DNA from: Adiantum capillus-veneris
Taxonomy: Eukaryota; Streptophyta; Polypodiopsida; Polypodiales; Pteridaceae
Direction: 5' to 3'
Length of the DNA stretch: 64,000 bases
Assembly (NCBI GenBank): GCA_014529385.2
Contig: CM043966.1
Location: 101,415,587-101,479,586, forward strand
A program made the translations under genes and the position numbers. Of the stretch, positions 32,711-45,250 are shown piece by piece. The notes beneath the pieces were generated by a model, which worked only from the letters and a program-made list of their open reading frames with translations, did not search any database and was not told where the DNA came from. Every line of letters starts with the position of its first letter. Position 1 is the first letter of the stretch.

Positions 32711-34345
32711 AGTAGAAAGGATACAAGTGTTACAATCCTCTTATGGGTAAAGTGACGGTGAACAAGCATGTGAAATGGAAAGTTGGTATGTTGATGTAAA
32801 AGATGATTTGTGGACTGATCTAAAAGAGAATGTGGCTGCCAAAAATATAGGTGCACACTCACAAGTCATGAGTGGGCCGCAAGGGTCATCTACTGTAGGT
32901 CATAGTGAGAATCCATGGAGTGGCGTGTTACGTGAAAGAGTGACTTCTATAACTCTTCAAATGTACCAAGGAAAGGGAAGGAAAAAGTTGATGATGCCCC
33001 TAAGCTGCTAAATTTGAGTGTTGGTCATGATGATGGCGATAGTAGTGGATTTGAGCAGAATTGGATGAGGAGTTTGACCTACCTTTTGTGAAAAATCCGA
33101 GAGCAAGAAGGATACAAGCAGGGAACAAAGGAGCTTGAAAGTGATCTTACACCACGAAGGTCTCAAAGAGTCAGAAATCATGTGCAGAGATTGACTTATG
33201 ACAGTTATGTGGCTCATCATTGTGCATATATGGTGGACATTACAAAGGAGGTAGAATCCATAAGTTTTGAGAATGCTACCAAAGATGAAAAATGGTAGCA
33301 AAATATGGATGAAGAGATGGCTACACTTGATGCAAATGGAACATGGAAATATGGGTGTTGAAGCAAATGGATGTAAAGAACTCATTTCTGAATGGAAACT
33401 TGGAGGATGTTGTGTATATGGAGTATCCACAAGGTTATGCAAATATGAGGCTATGAGACCTTGTATGCAGGTTAAAGAAAGCATTTTATGAACTGAAGCA
33501 GGCACCTACAGCTTTGTATGAGAGGATTGTGGCATTCCTTATTTCATTGGGTTTGAAATGTCTAACGCAATTCATTCATTATATGTGGAAAATAATGAGG
33601 CAAGAATTGTGGTGATATGCATCTATGTGGATTATTTGATTGTTGGAGGTTATAATGGGCTAAATTATAGGGCTTATAGCCTCTACTTATGCAAAAATTT
33701 GAGATGAAAGACTTGGGACACTTGCAATATTTCTTGGGAATTGAAATTATTTGCACAGAAGAGGGTGTATGTCTATCACAAAGGAAATTTATGCTTTGAG
33801 CATGTTGAAAAACTATGGTATGGATGATTGTAAGCCATTTGTGATGCCCTTAGATTAGGATTTGAAGATGGGAAATACTTGAGGTCAAGTAATTGAGAAT
33901 GCTATGACAGACACGAAGATTGTAGGCAGCTTGGTCTACTTTACTCTCTTAGGTCCAGATTTGAGCTACACAGTTGGATTGGTGAGTCCATTTATGCAGT
34001 CTCCCAAGAAACCGCACTTGGATACGATGAGGTTCACTTTGTGCTATGTGAGTTATACCTTGGAATATGCACTCTTTTTTAGGGTTGATGTGGAGTGGTA
34101 GCTCTTTGGCTACATAGATGCGGATTAGTCTGGTAGTACATACGATTGCAAGTCTACCAACGGCTTCATGTTTTCACTTGGGAGTGCAGCTATCACATGG
34201 AGACACAAGAAGAAACATGGTTGCTCTTTCAAGTCAAGAGGTAGAGTACATGGGTGTTGAAGTGGCCAGGGATTTAATATTTACGTAACTACCAAAAACT
34301 TTGTGTGATCACAAGGTCTTGTTGACATATTTACATAATCACATT
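32711..34345 (+). pseudogene. Copia-C reverse transcriptase and RNase H remnants
   Basis: After the MITE: GYKCYNPLMGKVTVNKHVKW, then ENATKDEKW and EEMATLDANGTWK (RT N-terminal block). At about 33365 MDVKNSFLNGNLEDVVYMEY jumps forward past the middle fingers region, then KKAFYELKQAPTALYE. The YVDD site near 33625 is destroyed by stops. RNase H begins at 33904 (KIVGSLVYFTLLGPDLSYTV), then GYIDAD, STNGFMFSLGSAAITW and EYMGVEVA. The block fades at about 34345. Confidence 0.8.
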
Positions 34346-34395
34346 TAACATGATCACAAACAAGCCAGTTCATAGCGACTTGGAAACCCACAAAA

Positions 34396-34460
34396 AGCTC
34401 ACCGGGCTTTTGCGGTTTTCCTACGGGTCCATCAAGAAAACGCTAAAGCCTGGTGGGCTG
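34396..34460. repeat. GC-rich hairpin repeat, copy 1
   Basis: Left arm agctcaccgggcttttgcgg... pairs with the reverse of ...cgctaaagcctggtgggctg around a loop near gggtcc, with several mismatches. An AT-rich taatatatatagg lies just downstream. A similar arrangement occurs at 61542-61650. Confidence 0.6.
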
Positions 34461-34514
34461 CAACTTAATATATATAGGGCCCTAGTTGGGCAGGCTGGGT
34501 GTTTTTTGTTGAGC

Positions 34515-34541
34515 CACACACACACACACACACACACACAG
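34515..34541. repeat. (CA)n microsatellite
   Basis: Pure CA array. The open frame that crosses it (34350-34889) has no recognisable domain and is not called. Confidence 0.9.
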
Positions 34542-34897
34542 ATCAACGAATGCCTTTGTTGCGGGAACTACCTAGTGCTGCCCCACAATTATAATGACTA
34601 CTTGCATGCAAAAAACAGACATCATTTGATACACTTACAACCACAAATAGCTTGTAGATGCATTAGCACACATTGGAGAGGGGGAATGGGGGATGCACCC
34701 AGCACGCTAACACGGCTGCCTCCTATAGCCCAGGACACACACAACACCCCAATCCACTTGGTGAGCAGCTTCAACTCACACTTCTCACCAAACCGTACAC
34801 GCATACGTGCTCACACAGACGCATACAAACTCACACGGACATCACACAATCCGCACCCACATAATGATGCCAATGACCATTTTGAATAGACCACACG

Positions 34898-34899
<2 letters not shown>

Positions 34900-34952
<53 letters not shown>
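34900..34952. repeat. (TC)n microsatellite
   Basis: Pure CT dinucleotide array of about 50 bases; frames through it encode Ser/Leu repeats. The stretch 35200-35420 beyond is C/T/A-rich without a supported gene. Confidence 0.9.
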
Positions 34953-34955
<3 letters not shown>

Positions 34956-35687
34956 GCAGACGCTATGTCGGGGGGCACACTGTCACACACAACGGCACAC
35001 ACTCTCAATAGATCAGAGAAGAAAGGGGAACAGGGGAAAGCATGACACAATTTCTCATATGGGGGGACTCCTTCTTCATTCGCATAAAAGTGTTTATACA
35101 AGACCGCCATCGCTCATCGACGTTCATCAAAACAAAAAGAGACGAGCCTCGCTCAAGTCCGACACCAAGCTTCCATGGCTTCTTGCTCCTCGTGAGCTCT
35201 TCTTCGCTCCCAAAACGAGCGAGCACCACAAAAACCTAAAAAAACTCCCCTCTCGACTCCCCAAAAACCCCCCTACTCCTTTTTTCAAAGCCCCCAAAAA
35301 AACCTCCTTTTTTTCTCACTCTCAAGGAGGCACGACGGCGCAGTCGTTGCTCTCCTTCTCTTTTTTTACTTTCCAAAAAAACCCAACTTCTTTTCTTCTT
35401 TTTGCCAATTCACTTCAGCCCAGCGCTCTTTTGTAAACCTCCTTCCAAGTTGCTTATACTTTGGCATTTAAACTCTTTAACCCTTTTTTCCATGTCTAGC
35501 CACCATTATCTTTAGCATTTGCAACCAAGGATTTTAAGCATTAGATTCCAGCACAGTCGGTGCTCGCGTATGACCAAGGTTCCCACGTAGTTCTTTTTTA
35601 TCATGGCACATGGGATCTCCACTTGTCGGCTCCAAACCCTGAGAGCTTTGTCATGTCTCGACCGCCCCATGGCCTCGAACAATACAT

Positions 35688-36363
35688 AAAAGTAGAAAAA
35701 GCCCAATTTTTTCCTCGTCTCGTGGTCGTCTGATAGCTTGAACTGGGTGTATCTCCATGCCCATGACCCCGATCACCGAGCCGTTAATCCCTATCAACTT
35801 CACGTAGCATGGGCCACCCTCTAGAACCTGGTTGAAGCTCAAAAATCGAATGGCACGCCTTTCAATGTTGTCAAGTGGGCACACACTCAACCTCCGACAA
35901 ATATTCAACATGCAATAACTTTCCCTCTGGAGCTCCGATTGACGATCCGAGAAGGCCGGCATGCTCCACAACTCAAGCACTTCCCGTGTATCATTTCACA
36001 CCCGCCTTGACCAACCACCTGTGCCCGCCCAATCCGGCGAGGATCTGTAAACGCATCCCACTTCAACTTGCCATATCTTGCACATCTGAGCTCCATTTGA
36101 CAAGCCGCCTAGACCTGCTCGAAAAACACATCAAGCACCACATTTTGGCACACAGAACCATCACTTTGGACACATGAGGCCACCATCCAATTTAGCACCT
36201 GGCAGCATACCATCGGCCTAAAAAGCCACATCAAACCTAGATTTCCACATCCACCTCACTGCAGCCACACTTCATAGCCGCACTACCACCATACCATGCA
36301 CAAGCTTGCATATATATCACTACATGGGCAATCTTCTACCGTCGACAGCATTTGGTTGTACCA
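35688..36363. repeat. 676-bp direct repeat, copy 1
   Basis: Starts aaagtagaaaaa and ends tgtacca; aligns over its full length with 37562-38237 at roughly 93-95% by eye. The borders lack TG...CA ends, so it is not a normal LTR. Both strands have open frames of about 100 codons preserved in both copies, but no family is recognised. Confidence 0.88.
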
Positions 36364-36685
36364 TCATTGTCCAACCCCTCGTTGAGCATTTATGCTCAAC
36401 CAAAAGCATACTCACTGCATACCAAAACGACATAACCACACCAACACTGAGAAAACCTCAAACCACACCACAACCTGTATGTACAATATATACATAGCAC
36501 CTGCCTGGCCTTCCCTTAGGCGGGTTGCCCAACCCCCTGCTTTTCCTACTATCATCCACCAGGATCAAACACCTGGCACTGGCCATCACCATCCACAAGC
36601 AGCAGCTCCGCGTAGAAATGCTCCTAAACACCAGCCCAATAGTGCATACAGAATGCACCCAACATCTCTTTACTGTTCCACGCAG

Positions 36686-37351
36686 TCACTTGCAGCCAAG
36701 CATCCAAAAGAGCACCACCGTGCTCACCACTTGGCCCAACATCCAGACCAATAGACATACCTCCATTGACAGACAAACCGGGCCTTCCCCCGGCCTTCCC
36801 ACCCAACCATGTAGTGTGGAGACCTCCTCCAGAGACTCCTGTAACTTGCGACATGCCCACTGCAATGATACACTCATAATCATGGCTTTCACGACCCAAT
36901 GGAACATCTCCCTTGACGGCTTCACAACACCCATAGCTTGCTCTTCTTCTTCACCCATGGCCAAATGCACCTGTTCATCACCCAAAGGCCTCTCTAATGG
37001 CATCATACCATTGCGGTCCATGCTTGTGGCATCCTCAAACACCGTATCCTCATGATCATCCAAACCAAGAGAGCCACATGGCTCCACCAATGCCTCTTGC
37101 AGACCATCCTCTTCAACCTGTTCACTTTCCACCTCCATGGCAGCTTCCTCTTTGGCCAAGCTCCGAACCTGTCTTACTGTCAAAGCATAGTGCACTACCA
37201 CTATGACTAATATCACCATAAGCATGGTGCCGCACAACACTTTCATTTGCATACCATCGTTCTCAAGCTTTGGCAGTTCCACCTGCTCTTTAACCATATT
37301 GGCAATTATCACATCTTTATGCACCCAATAGGGTAGCTTTACCTGCACCAT
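36686..37351 (-). CDS. unrecognised open frame between the 676-bp repeats
   Basis: 221 codons, and the same frame is open back to about 37560 apart from one TAA (37429-37431). The upstream part is Asp/Glu/Ser-rich. Near residue 40 there is a hydrophobic run (LMVILVIVVVHYAL) that could span a membrane, then an acidic middle part. I recognise no domain. It lies wholly in the spacer between two direct repeats, so it could be internal sequence of an unknown element or chance. The region has few stops on this strand, but the C-rich composition alone favours that. Confidence 0.3.
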   Translation of the reverse strand: MVQVKLPYWVHKDVIIANMVKEQVELPKLENDGMQMKVLCGTMLMVILVIVVVHYALTVRQVRSLAKEEAAMEVESEQVEEDGLQEALVEPCGSLGLDDHEDTVFEDATSMDRNGMMPLERPLGDEQVHLAMGEEEEQAMGVVKPSREMFHWVVKAMIMSVSLQWACRKLQESLEEVSTLHGWVGRPGEGPVCLSMEVCLLVWMLGQVVSTVVLFWMLGCK

Positions 37352-37561
37352 CTCAAGCTCACTGGAGTCCGTCTCCTCGCTATAGGACGTGGACTCGTCC
37401 TCGTCACGTGCCTCTTATAAGCTCGAGCTCGAAATCTCATCACCATCATTGCCATAGGCCGACTCGGCACTTGTATCCGTATCCTTTAACGGCTCCAAAC
37501 ATTCTTGGCTACTGCCAACTTGGCTCTGCACACTCTCATCTTCCAAATCCAAGCTCTTGGT

Positions 37562-38237
37562 AAAGTAGAAAAAACCCAATTTTCCCCTTATCTCGTGGTC
37601 GTCTGATAGCTTGAACTTGGCGTATCTCTATGCCCATGACCCTGATCACCGAGCCGTTAATCCCTGTCAACTTCATGTAGCATGGGCCACCCTCTAGAAC
37701 CTGGTTGAAGCTCAAAAACCATCGAATGGCACGCCTTTCAATGTTGTCAAGTGGACACACACTCGACCTCCGACAAATATTCAACATGCAATAACTTTCC
37801 CTCTGGAGCTCCGATTGACGATCCGAGAAGACCGGCATGCTCCACAACTCGAGCACTTCCCATGTATCATTTCACACCTGCCTTGACCAACCACCTGTGC
37901 CCGCCGAATCTGGCGAGGAGCTGCAAACGCATCCCACTTCAACTTGCCATATCTTGCACATCCGGGCTCTATTTGACGAGCCACCTGGACATGCTCGAAA
38001 AACGCATCAAGCACCACATTTCAGTACAAAACCATCACTTTGGACACATGAGGCCACCATCCAGTTTAGCACCTGGCAGCATACCATCGGCCTAAAAATC
38101 CACATAAAACCTAGACTTCCACATCCACCTCATTGCAGCCACACTTCATAGCCGCACTACCACCATACCATGCACCAGCTTGCATATATATCACTACATG
38201 GGCCATCTTCTACCGTCGACAACATTTGGCTGTACCA
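37562..38237. repeat. 676-bp direct repeat, copy 2
   Basis: Second copy of 35688-36363, same orientation. One 3-base insertion (aaccatcgaatgg versus aatcgaatgg) keeps the minus-strand frame open; most other changes are single bases. Confidence 0.88.
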
Positions 38238-38325
38238 ATGTGCTCCGGTTTGCGAGGAATGCTTGGCATTGATGTGTAGCTCTCTTTGAGCCAAACATGA
38301 TGGTGCACTTGAATTGCGGATGCAA

Positions 38326-38555
38326 TGAGAGAGTAGGAAGTAGCATCTGGATGAATCTCACACTCTCTCTCTTTCTCTCTCACACACGGTTGATGAAAAC
38401 TTAAAAGTTGGATTTTGGTGTAGTTGAATCTCCAATGTGATGAGAGAGTAAGAAGTAGCATCAAGATGAAGCTCACATTCTCTCTCTTTCTCTCTCACAC
38501 ACGGTGAATGATAGCTTAAAACTTTGAATATGATTAAGTTCTCTTTACAAAATGA
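38326..38555. repeat. 115-bp tandem duplication
   Basis: tgagagagta-ggaagtagcat and the following CT array (ctctctctttctctctcaca) occur at 38326 and 38441. No gene. Confidence 0.8.
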
Positions 38556-39236
38556 CCTAGGGTACCGTATATACTAAGGCTACCATAGGCTAAATCAAAA
38601 TGGAGTTCAAGGGGTCAAATGGGTTTGTATTTACAATCCAGAAGTGCCATTGCACCCCTACTTCTACAACTAGAATAACTACTCATTAGAAATGATGTTT
38701 TTAACCATAATCTACATCATTTCATAGCTCTCAAAAAATAGGACTTTGGTATGGAAATTGAGTTATGTCATGTTGTTGATCCATGTGTCGAGACTCCCCC
38801 CTCCAAATTCATTTCGTCCTTGACATGACCTCATTGTCAATGTCGGTGCGATATTTGTTGTTATTTTTGTTTCTTGTACTTTATGTCCTTTATCTCTAAA
38901 TTCCAAGTTGCAACATCTCTTGTTGTCATTATAGGGCTATTGCCATATCTAAATTCACAAGGAAGCCAATCTCGTTGAGCTTGACTATTATCATCATGGA
39001 TAGATAGATCTGCAAATTCATCCATTCAAAGTTGTGTAGTAACTTGATCACAACCTCTTTCTGTTTCAATAAATATGATCACTTTACTTCCATCCATCAT
39101 TCGCTTCAGTAAATTTGCCAATTTTGAGTATTTCTTATTCTCAAAAAAAACTTCTACAATCTGTAGAATTGAATGATTGGCTTTCATAGCTTATGAATCA
39201 ATGACAACTGTGTAAGGATTTTGTAGAAATTTTCTA
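38556..39236. other. no gene seen
   Basis: AT-rich, with stops in all frames. A few minus-strand residues around 38780-39230 could be old retroelement sequence, but nothing I would name. Confidence 0.4.
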
Positions 39237-39244
39237 GCATCGCG

Positions 39245-39287
<43 letters not shown>

Positions 39288-39780
39288 CGCTCAGAGAGCA
39301 CTGAGCGGAAGCTCAGTTGTCAACAGTCGGCCGGCTCTCTCTCGCTTCTCTCTCTCTCTCTCTCTCTAAGCGTGCAGGTGCAGGCAGTCCCTATCACGTA
39401 GCAAAAGAGTAAACTCTTCGGGAAATGCACTGGAATTAAGAAGTGTTGTTGAAAAAATCTTGAGAGGGAGACAGAAAAAGAGTCCTTGCAATGACTAAGT
39501 AGAAAACGATTTTGTGCACTGGCCGCCGTGTACCTTGGTTGTCGTGCGACATAAAGGCAGAAGGCCATCTCCAACAACGGCACCCCCCGCCCCGGGACTT
39601 CCTTGCCAGTACTCGAAAAAAACTTTTTTCCAAAAACTTGTCGAACCTACACAAGTGAAACAATAGAGGTAAATTGACAAAATTTGAAGATTTTTTTACC
39701 TTCAAATAAAAAACTTAGAGTTAAATTTTAAAATTTGTAGGGGGGACTACACTAAACCTAGGTCTTTTTCGAGCACTGCA

Positions 39781-39842
<62 letters not shown>

Positions 39843-40431
39843 GTCGTTCGAGGCACGTTGCACTTGCATTAGCGATTTTGTGCACTGGCCACCGTGCACC
39901 TTGGTTGTTGTGCAACATAAAGGTAGAAGGCGGGCAAACCCCCCCCGGGACCTCCTCGCTAGTGCTCGAAAAAAACTCTTTTCCAAAAACTTGGCAAACC
40001 TATACATGTGAAACAACAGAGGTAAATTGACAAAATTTGAAGGTTTTCTTACCTTCAAATAAAAAATTTAGAGGTAAATTTCAAAATTATAGGTGGGACT
40101 ACACTAAACCTAGGTTTTTTTCGAGCACTACGAGTCCTCTCTCTCTCTCTAGGTCTTTCGAGACAGGCTGCACTTGCATTCACGATTTTGTGCACTGGCC
40201 GTCGTGCACCTTGGTTGTTGTGCGACAAAAAGGCAGAAGGCCATCTCCAGCTCCCCCGCGGGACCTCCTCGCCAGTGCTCAATTTTTTTTTTTTCCAAAA
40301 ACTTGCCAAACCTAGTAAATTGACAAAATTTGTAGGTTTTCTTACCTTCAAATAAAAAATTTAGAGGTAAATTTCAAACTTTGTAGGTGGGACTACACTA
40401 AACCTATGTTTTTTTCGAGCACTGCAGGTCC

Positions 40432-40490
<59 letters not shown>
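39237..40490 (+). repeat. tandem repeat block with CT arrays (plus orientation)
   Basis: At least three units joined head to tail, beginning at about 39769, 40121 and 40415 with tcgagcact, plus a related, partly different unit from 39237. Each has a CT array, then ttgcacttgcatt, gattttgtgcactggcc, caccttggttgttgtgc, a GC-rich block, tccaaaaacttg, and aggtaaattgacaaaattt before the next tcgagcact. Unit lengths are about 290-350 bases because the CT array varies. The same unit occurs inverted at 62771-63640. Confidence 0.85.
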
Positions 40491-40492
<2 letters not shown>

Positions 40493-40614
40493 ATCACGCA
40501 GGCCTGAGTAGCGGGGAGCGACAGATAACACGGCCAGTAATCCCCACAGCTATCAGAGCAACACTGATAGCGAGAGGGGATAGTAACAGTGCTCTCTCTC
40601 TTTCTCTCTCTCTC

Positions 40615-40679
<65 letters not shown>

Positions 40680-40967
40680 TACACACAGTGACGCCTGTGC
40701 GCAGAGCTCACACGCCCGAAGCATTTCCAGATGATTGAGCTCACGACACGTGTAGGGAGGGGGGGGGATTCCCTCCCCCATTATGCTGAGTACGGATACC
40801 CCTCTAAATTGTGGAAATCCCCAAAATATCCCTCACATGAAAAAATTTCTCAAAATACCCTTGTATCTATTTTGGTTGGATTGTTCAAGATTTTCTAATC
40901 TTTATTCTTTTTTGACAATCGAGATTCGTTTTTTGAGTGCTTATAGCATGTAATTTTTCATAGATTA

Positions 40968-41075
40968 CCTCACAAAAAAGGTAAATTATGTCTAAAACTA
41001 ATGAGGCAATTCATCTCCAAACCCTACACTCTTAGTACATGTTGGTCACTATGCAGTGGCAGCACATTTTATTTC

Positions 41076-41146
<71 letters not shown>

Positions 41147-41251
41147 GGAACACATGCGTCAAAGCCATTTAATATAACATTTCATTTCATTTTTCTTTGT
41201 GGGAAGACAAGCGGCCAGATCATACTCTCTCTCTCTCACGTGTTGCCAAGG

Positions 41252-41300
<49 letters not shown>

Positions 41301-41323
41301 CATGTAGCCGAAGCGCGAAGGCC

Positions 41324-41377
<54 letters not shown>

Positions 41378-41580
41378 GTGCACCGATCGCACGACTACAG
41401 TGCACACCACCGGGACTGGCCAGATGAAGGAGCTAGCGCCACATGGCAACCGAAAAAGCTTCCCCTTTTATCCTCACAAAAAAGGCCAACTATGTCTAAA
41501 ACTAATGAAGCAATTCATCTCCAAAACCTATTCTCTCAGTACGTGTTGGTCAGTATGCAGTGGCAGCACATTTTATTTCA

Positions 41581-41638
<58 letters not shown>

Positions 41639-41742
41639 ACAGGCATCGAAGCCATTTAATATAACATTTCATTTCATTTTTCTTTGTGGGAAGACAGGCG
41701 GCCAAGCCATACTCTCTCTCTTTCTCTCTCACCTACTGCCAA

Positions 41743-41804
<62 letters not shown>

Positions 41805-41911
41805 GTGTAGTACCCTCGCTGATCGCACGACTGTAGAGTGCACCACCGGGATTGGCCGGATGAAGGAGGTAGTGCCACATGGCAATCGGAAACGCTTCCC
41901 CTTTTATTCAT
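40968..41911. repeat. about 500-bp tandem duplication with multiple CT arrays
   Basis: Unit 1 at 40968-41471, unit 2 at 41472-41911. Both begin cctcacaaaaaagg and share aactaatga, gcagtggcagcacatttta, a CT array, a catttaatataaca block, a second and third CT array, and gatcgcacgact...ccaccggga. Open frames of up to 206 codons here are CT-array artefacts. Confidence 0.85.
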
Positions 41912-43298
41912 AAAAACTTGAATGATATGAATTATTTAAGATTGACAACTTTCAATGAAATTGATACAAAAAGATAGCTCATATTAAGCTCTTGCTATTC
42001 CCAATACCATCCCAATCATAATTCTCATATTTTTTGGTGGTATTTTCCATTTACTTTGAAGGTGACCTTCTTTTGGACTCCGGTTTGTTATTGGCCCCTT
42101 TACCCTATAACCTCGAGAATCACTTTTGAGATTTTTATTAAAACATTCCAAATCTTTGATACGAGCTTTGATGAACCAATAATTGCCTCTTGATCTACAT
42201 TGCTCCTTATTATTTTTAGCAGGCATAAAAACTAGGCTTTCACTAAGGATAAGATTGACATGCCAAAAGCATCTCCTTTAAGAAGTCAAAGATCTTTTAT
42301 GAAAATTTTGAGAAAACAGATTCAAATTTTGGTGAATTTTCAACTTAAATTTTTTCATGAATTCCTTGATATAGTTATAAGGGTGGCTCTCTATAAAGCC
42401 AAACTTTGATGATATTGTCTTATGTATCCATGGTTTGCTCCGAGCAAGGATTTCTATGCAATTCTTTTTTGTTGCTATACTATATAAACTCACATCGTGG
42501 GAGTAATGCAAAAGAAAATAATATGCAAACTTGGATACAAAACATCTCTCTTTTGTATAGTATCATACAATAGTATCTTTATGTTACCTAGTGCGAGTTT
42601 CATTGATTTATAAGGAGCAAAGAGGCTTTACCTTATATGTGTGCCCTATACATACACACACAACGACGGAAATAGTTGTTACGACGTGTCACTTTTTATG
42701 TGCACATGAATCCATCAAATTCTTTACAAGTCAATAAATGCCAATATTCTTATTTATTTCATGTTATAGAGGGATGGAGTTCTCAATGTAGCACAACAGC
42801 ACCATCAGTTGGAGGAGGAATGGGATCCAGCTCTGGCAATGCTCCATAAACTTGAGATTTTTATAAAATTACCATTCATAATATTCTCAAAATGTCAATC
42901 TATCGATTGGTAACCCTTGTAATTGAGATGGTTACTCTTATATTTTAGCAAGGAGGTTTGATATTCAAGAAAATATAATCAAGATGAGGTGTTTATATGG
43001 ATGTATATTTATTTATTTGTGTGTATATATATGTGTACACACACACACACACACACGTAGAGTAAATAAACATAAACCCTAGTGAAAACTATTTGAGAAA
43101 ATTGTGTTAGCATATGGTAGTGTGTAAGAAAATCCTAGTTACTAAATGGTAACTCCGAATCAAAGTGAAGTTACAATCGGTAACCTTTTTTGGCTTTGGT
43201 TCTGTGTGTATTACCAAAATTATCCATTGAGCTACCAAGGCCGAGATGGAAGCAGTATCATGAAAACTATTACTCACAATGTCATGGGGGATTGATCC
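41912..43298. other. no gene seen
   Basis: AT-rich sequence with a CA array near 43035-43056. No frame with a recognisable domain on either strand. Confidence 0.5.
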
Positions 43299-44578
43299 TG
43301 TAACATTTAATGGTCTAGTAACTTGTGTGTAGTGGGAAATAGCATGAACATAGTGAGAATTTCATTAGAATAGCTTCCTAATGAGAATAACAAGAGTGCT
43401 TGGGTGGAGAGAGCAACAAAAAGTATAGCACCTAGTTAGATAGCATGAACAATACTTCAACAGAGAGAGAAATTAAGCAATCCACAACAGTTGAGGACCG
43501 GATTTGCATGGATCCGGTCCCCCCTCCAAAAGGCTTTGTATTACGGTTTCTCCCATCAAGAGAGACATTTTACAATACAATTCTTTGTGTTCCTTTAATA
43601 CTAGCTAGTGCAATGAAGATGGAAACTTCATGCACTAAGCAAAACACTTATCAAACACAACATCAATCCCCTCGCGGTCTCAGACCCAAGACCTCACACA
43701 CCTTCGAAGATGGTGACAGCTAGCGGGGTATGAGAGTAGATTGAGAGGAAGAAAGAGTATTCTTACGAGAAAGATGTACATATCCTCACATAATCACTCA
43801 TATTAGCATAGCTTAGCTTAGTAATTAGCATGGTAGATGATATGAGCATGCATTGAAGCTTGACTCTTGGTTGGATTTGCATCACAAAGGCTTGAGAAGG
43901 AGAGAGAGTCTTCTTTGCTTCACACATGAGATTGTCAGTGTGTGTGTGTGTGATAATGCCTTCCAAAAATCAGCCCCCTCTCTCTCTTGGTCGACCCCTC
44001 TTGCTATTTGCTCATCCTCACACCTCATTGGACCTCCCCAGGCCTAGCCAATGTAAATTAAGCAGCATAAGTAATAGTCTTTTGACATGTTTCCCCCTTT
44101 CCCCTTTTGTGAGAGCTTTAGGTAATTACTTAATTCAACTAAACTCTCATTGGACCCCTTTGCCTCCTAGCCAATAGGAATCAGGCAAGCCATTGGGCTG
44201 TTGAATGCTCATTGGACCCCTTGGGAGACTGTCCAATAGTCTTCTAGAGAGCTTAATTCCTATTGGTTCTTTTATTAAGTGTTTTTAAATTAATTAAACT
44301 AGATTTACTCTAGCTTAATTCTCATTGGTCCACCTCCAAGGCCATCCAATAGGAATTGAGTACACCTTGTGGGCATCTGGGCTGAACCTTAGGGTCTTTT
44401 AAGCCCATTGGTGCACATTGCTCTTTTGCAGATGGCCCCCCTTTTGGATCCCTATTGTGGCCAATCCGCTAGCTTAACCAATATTCTAGCCTTTTCTCCC
44501 TTGGCACTTACCCATATTAAATGATCATTTTAAGATGAGAAAATCATTTAGGAGAATTAGATATTGATTATTATGACA
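43299..44578 (-). repeat. Gypsy-3 3' LTR
   Basis: Plus-strand left end tgtaacattt repeats at 50181. The right border is placed at ttatgaca (44578) because the next bases ttatctctctctt are the complement of a polypurine tract; on the minus strand the LTR then starts TGTCAT and ends GTTACA. The right border is an inference. Confidence 0.75.
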
Positions 44579-44984
44579 TTATCTCTCTCTTGAAATCATA
44601 GTCGTCCTTGACTATGGGGTAGAGAAGATAAAGCATATTCATTAGCCTTTTTTCCTAGCAGGTAGAGGATTCCTAAGTTACGCTACGACATCGTTCTAGA
44701 ATGGATGACTAGTTCATTTGATGCTTGAGAGCCTAAGCTGTCGCAAGCATGTCTGCATATTAGTCCTATCAATCTTCCATAGTAGAGTGACAGGCTCTAC
44801 TTGGTGTTTGGGAGACGTGGTCTCCGCAAACTTGATCTAAGCATGCATACTACTTCATTTTTGTGCATAATAAAGAAAAAGAGAGTCTTATAAGACAAAA
44901 ACATTGTTCATTTATTACATTTGTACATTTGCTTACTCTAGGGAAGCATTGTAAGCATTGACAAGGTTTAGGTTATCGTTTAAT

Positions 44985-45250
44985 TGTATGCCTTGCATCC
45001 ATCTAGCATCTTCAGAAGGATAATTCTTAAACTTAATAAGATATCATCGGATAGTCTTACCGCCTCTTAGTTCCTTGTCTTCATGTCGGAGAATGGACTC
45101 GGGCTGCAGCACCTCTTCTTGGTCCTCGATCTCTGGTGGGTCTTCAATAGTTCGTTCTTGAGGTGGCTCTCCTTTGTAAGGCTTTAGTATGCTCACATGG
45201 AAAGCATTGTGTATGAGCCAATAGTTGGGCAACTTGAGTTGATAGGCCAT
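44985..45250 (-). pseudogene. Gypsy-3 integrase end and chromodomain
   Basis: The frame from 45250 encodes YQLKLPNYWLIHNAFHVSIL, an acidic linker, and ESILRHEDKELRGGKTIR. A TGA at 45044-45046 follows, and the frame goes on with YLIKFKNYPSEDARWM, so the chromodomain is split by a stop. An R codon (CGA) is likely at that position in relatives. As in Gypsy-1, the domain would guide integration to marked chromatin. Confidence 0.87.

Larger units (their letters stand above)
30430..34345 (+). mobile_element. Copia-C: decayed Ty1/copia element
   Basis: LTR-like end and priming site at about 30440-30640, then gag, protease, integrase, RT and RNase H remnants in copia order on the plus strand. Stops and frameshifts are frequent. 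No right LTR is seen; the RNase H sequence fades at about 34345 beside a hairpin repeat. A 258-bp MITE and an 85-bp duplication interrupt it. Confidence 0.85.

Noticed and set aside
34350-35436. Long plus-strand frames of 179 and 209 codons
   Set aside because: Dominated by His/Thr and Ser/Leu from CA and CT arrays.
35651-35980. 109-codon minus-strand frame repeated at 37536-37856
   Set aside because: Conserved only because the DNA is duplicated; the plus strand is equally open and no domain is seen. Kept as a DNA repeat, not called as a gene.
41039-41810. Frames of 206 and 203 codons
   Set aside because: Made by CT arrays that stay open in several frames; no protein family.
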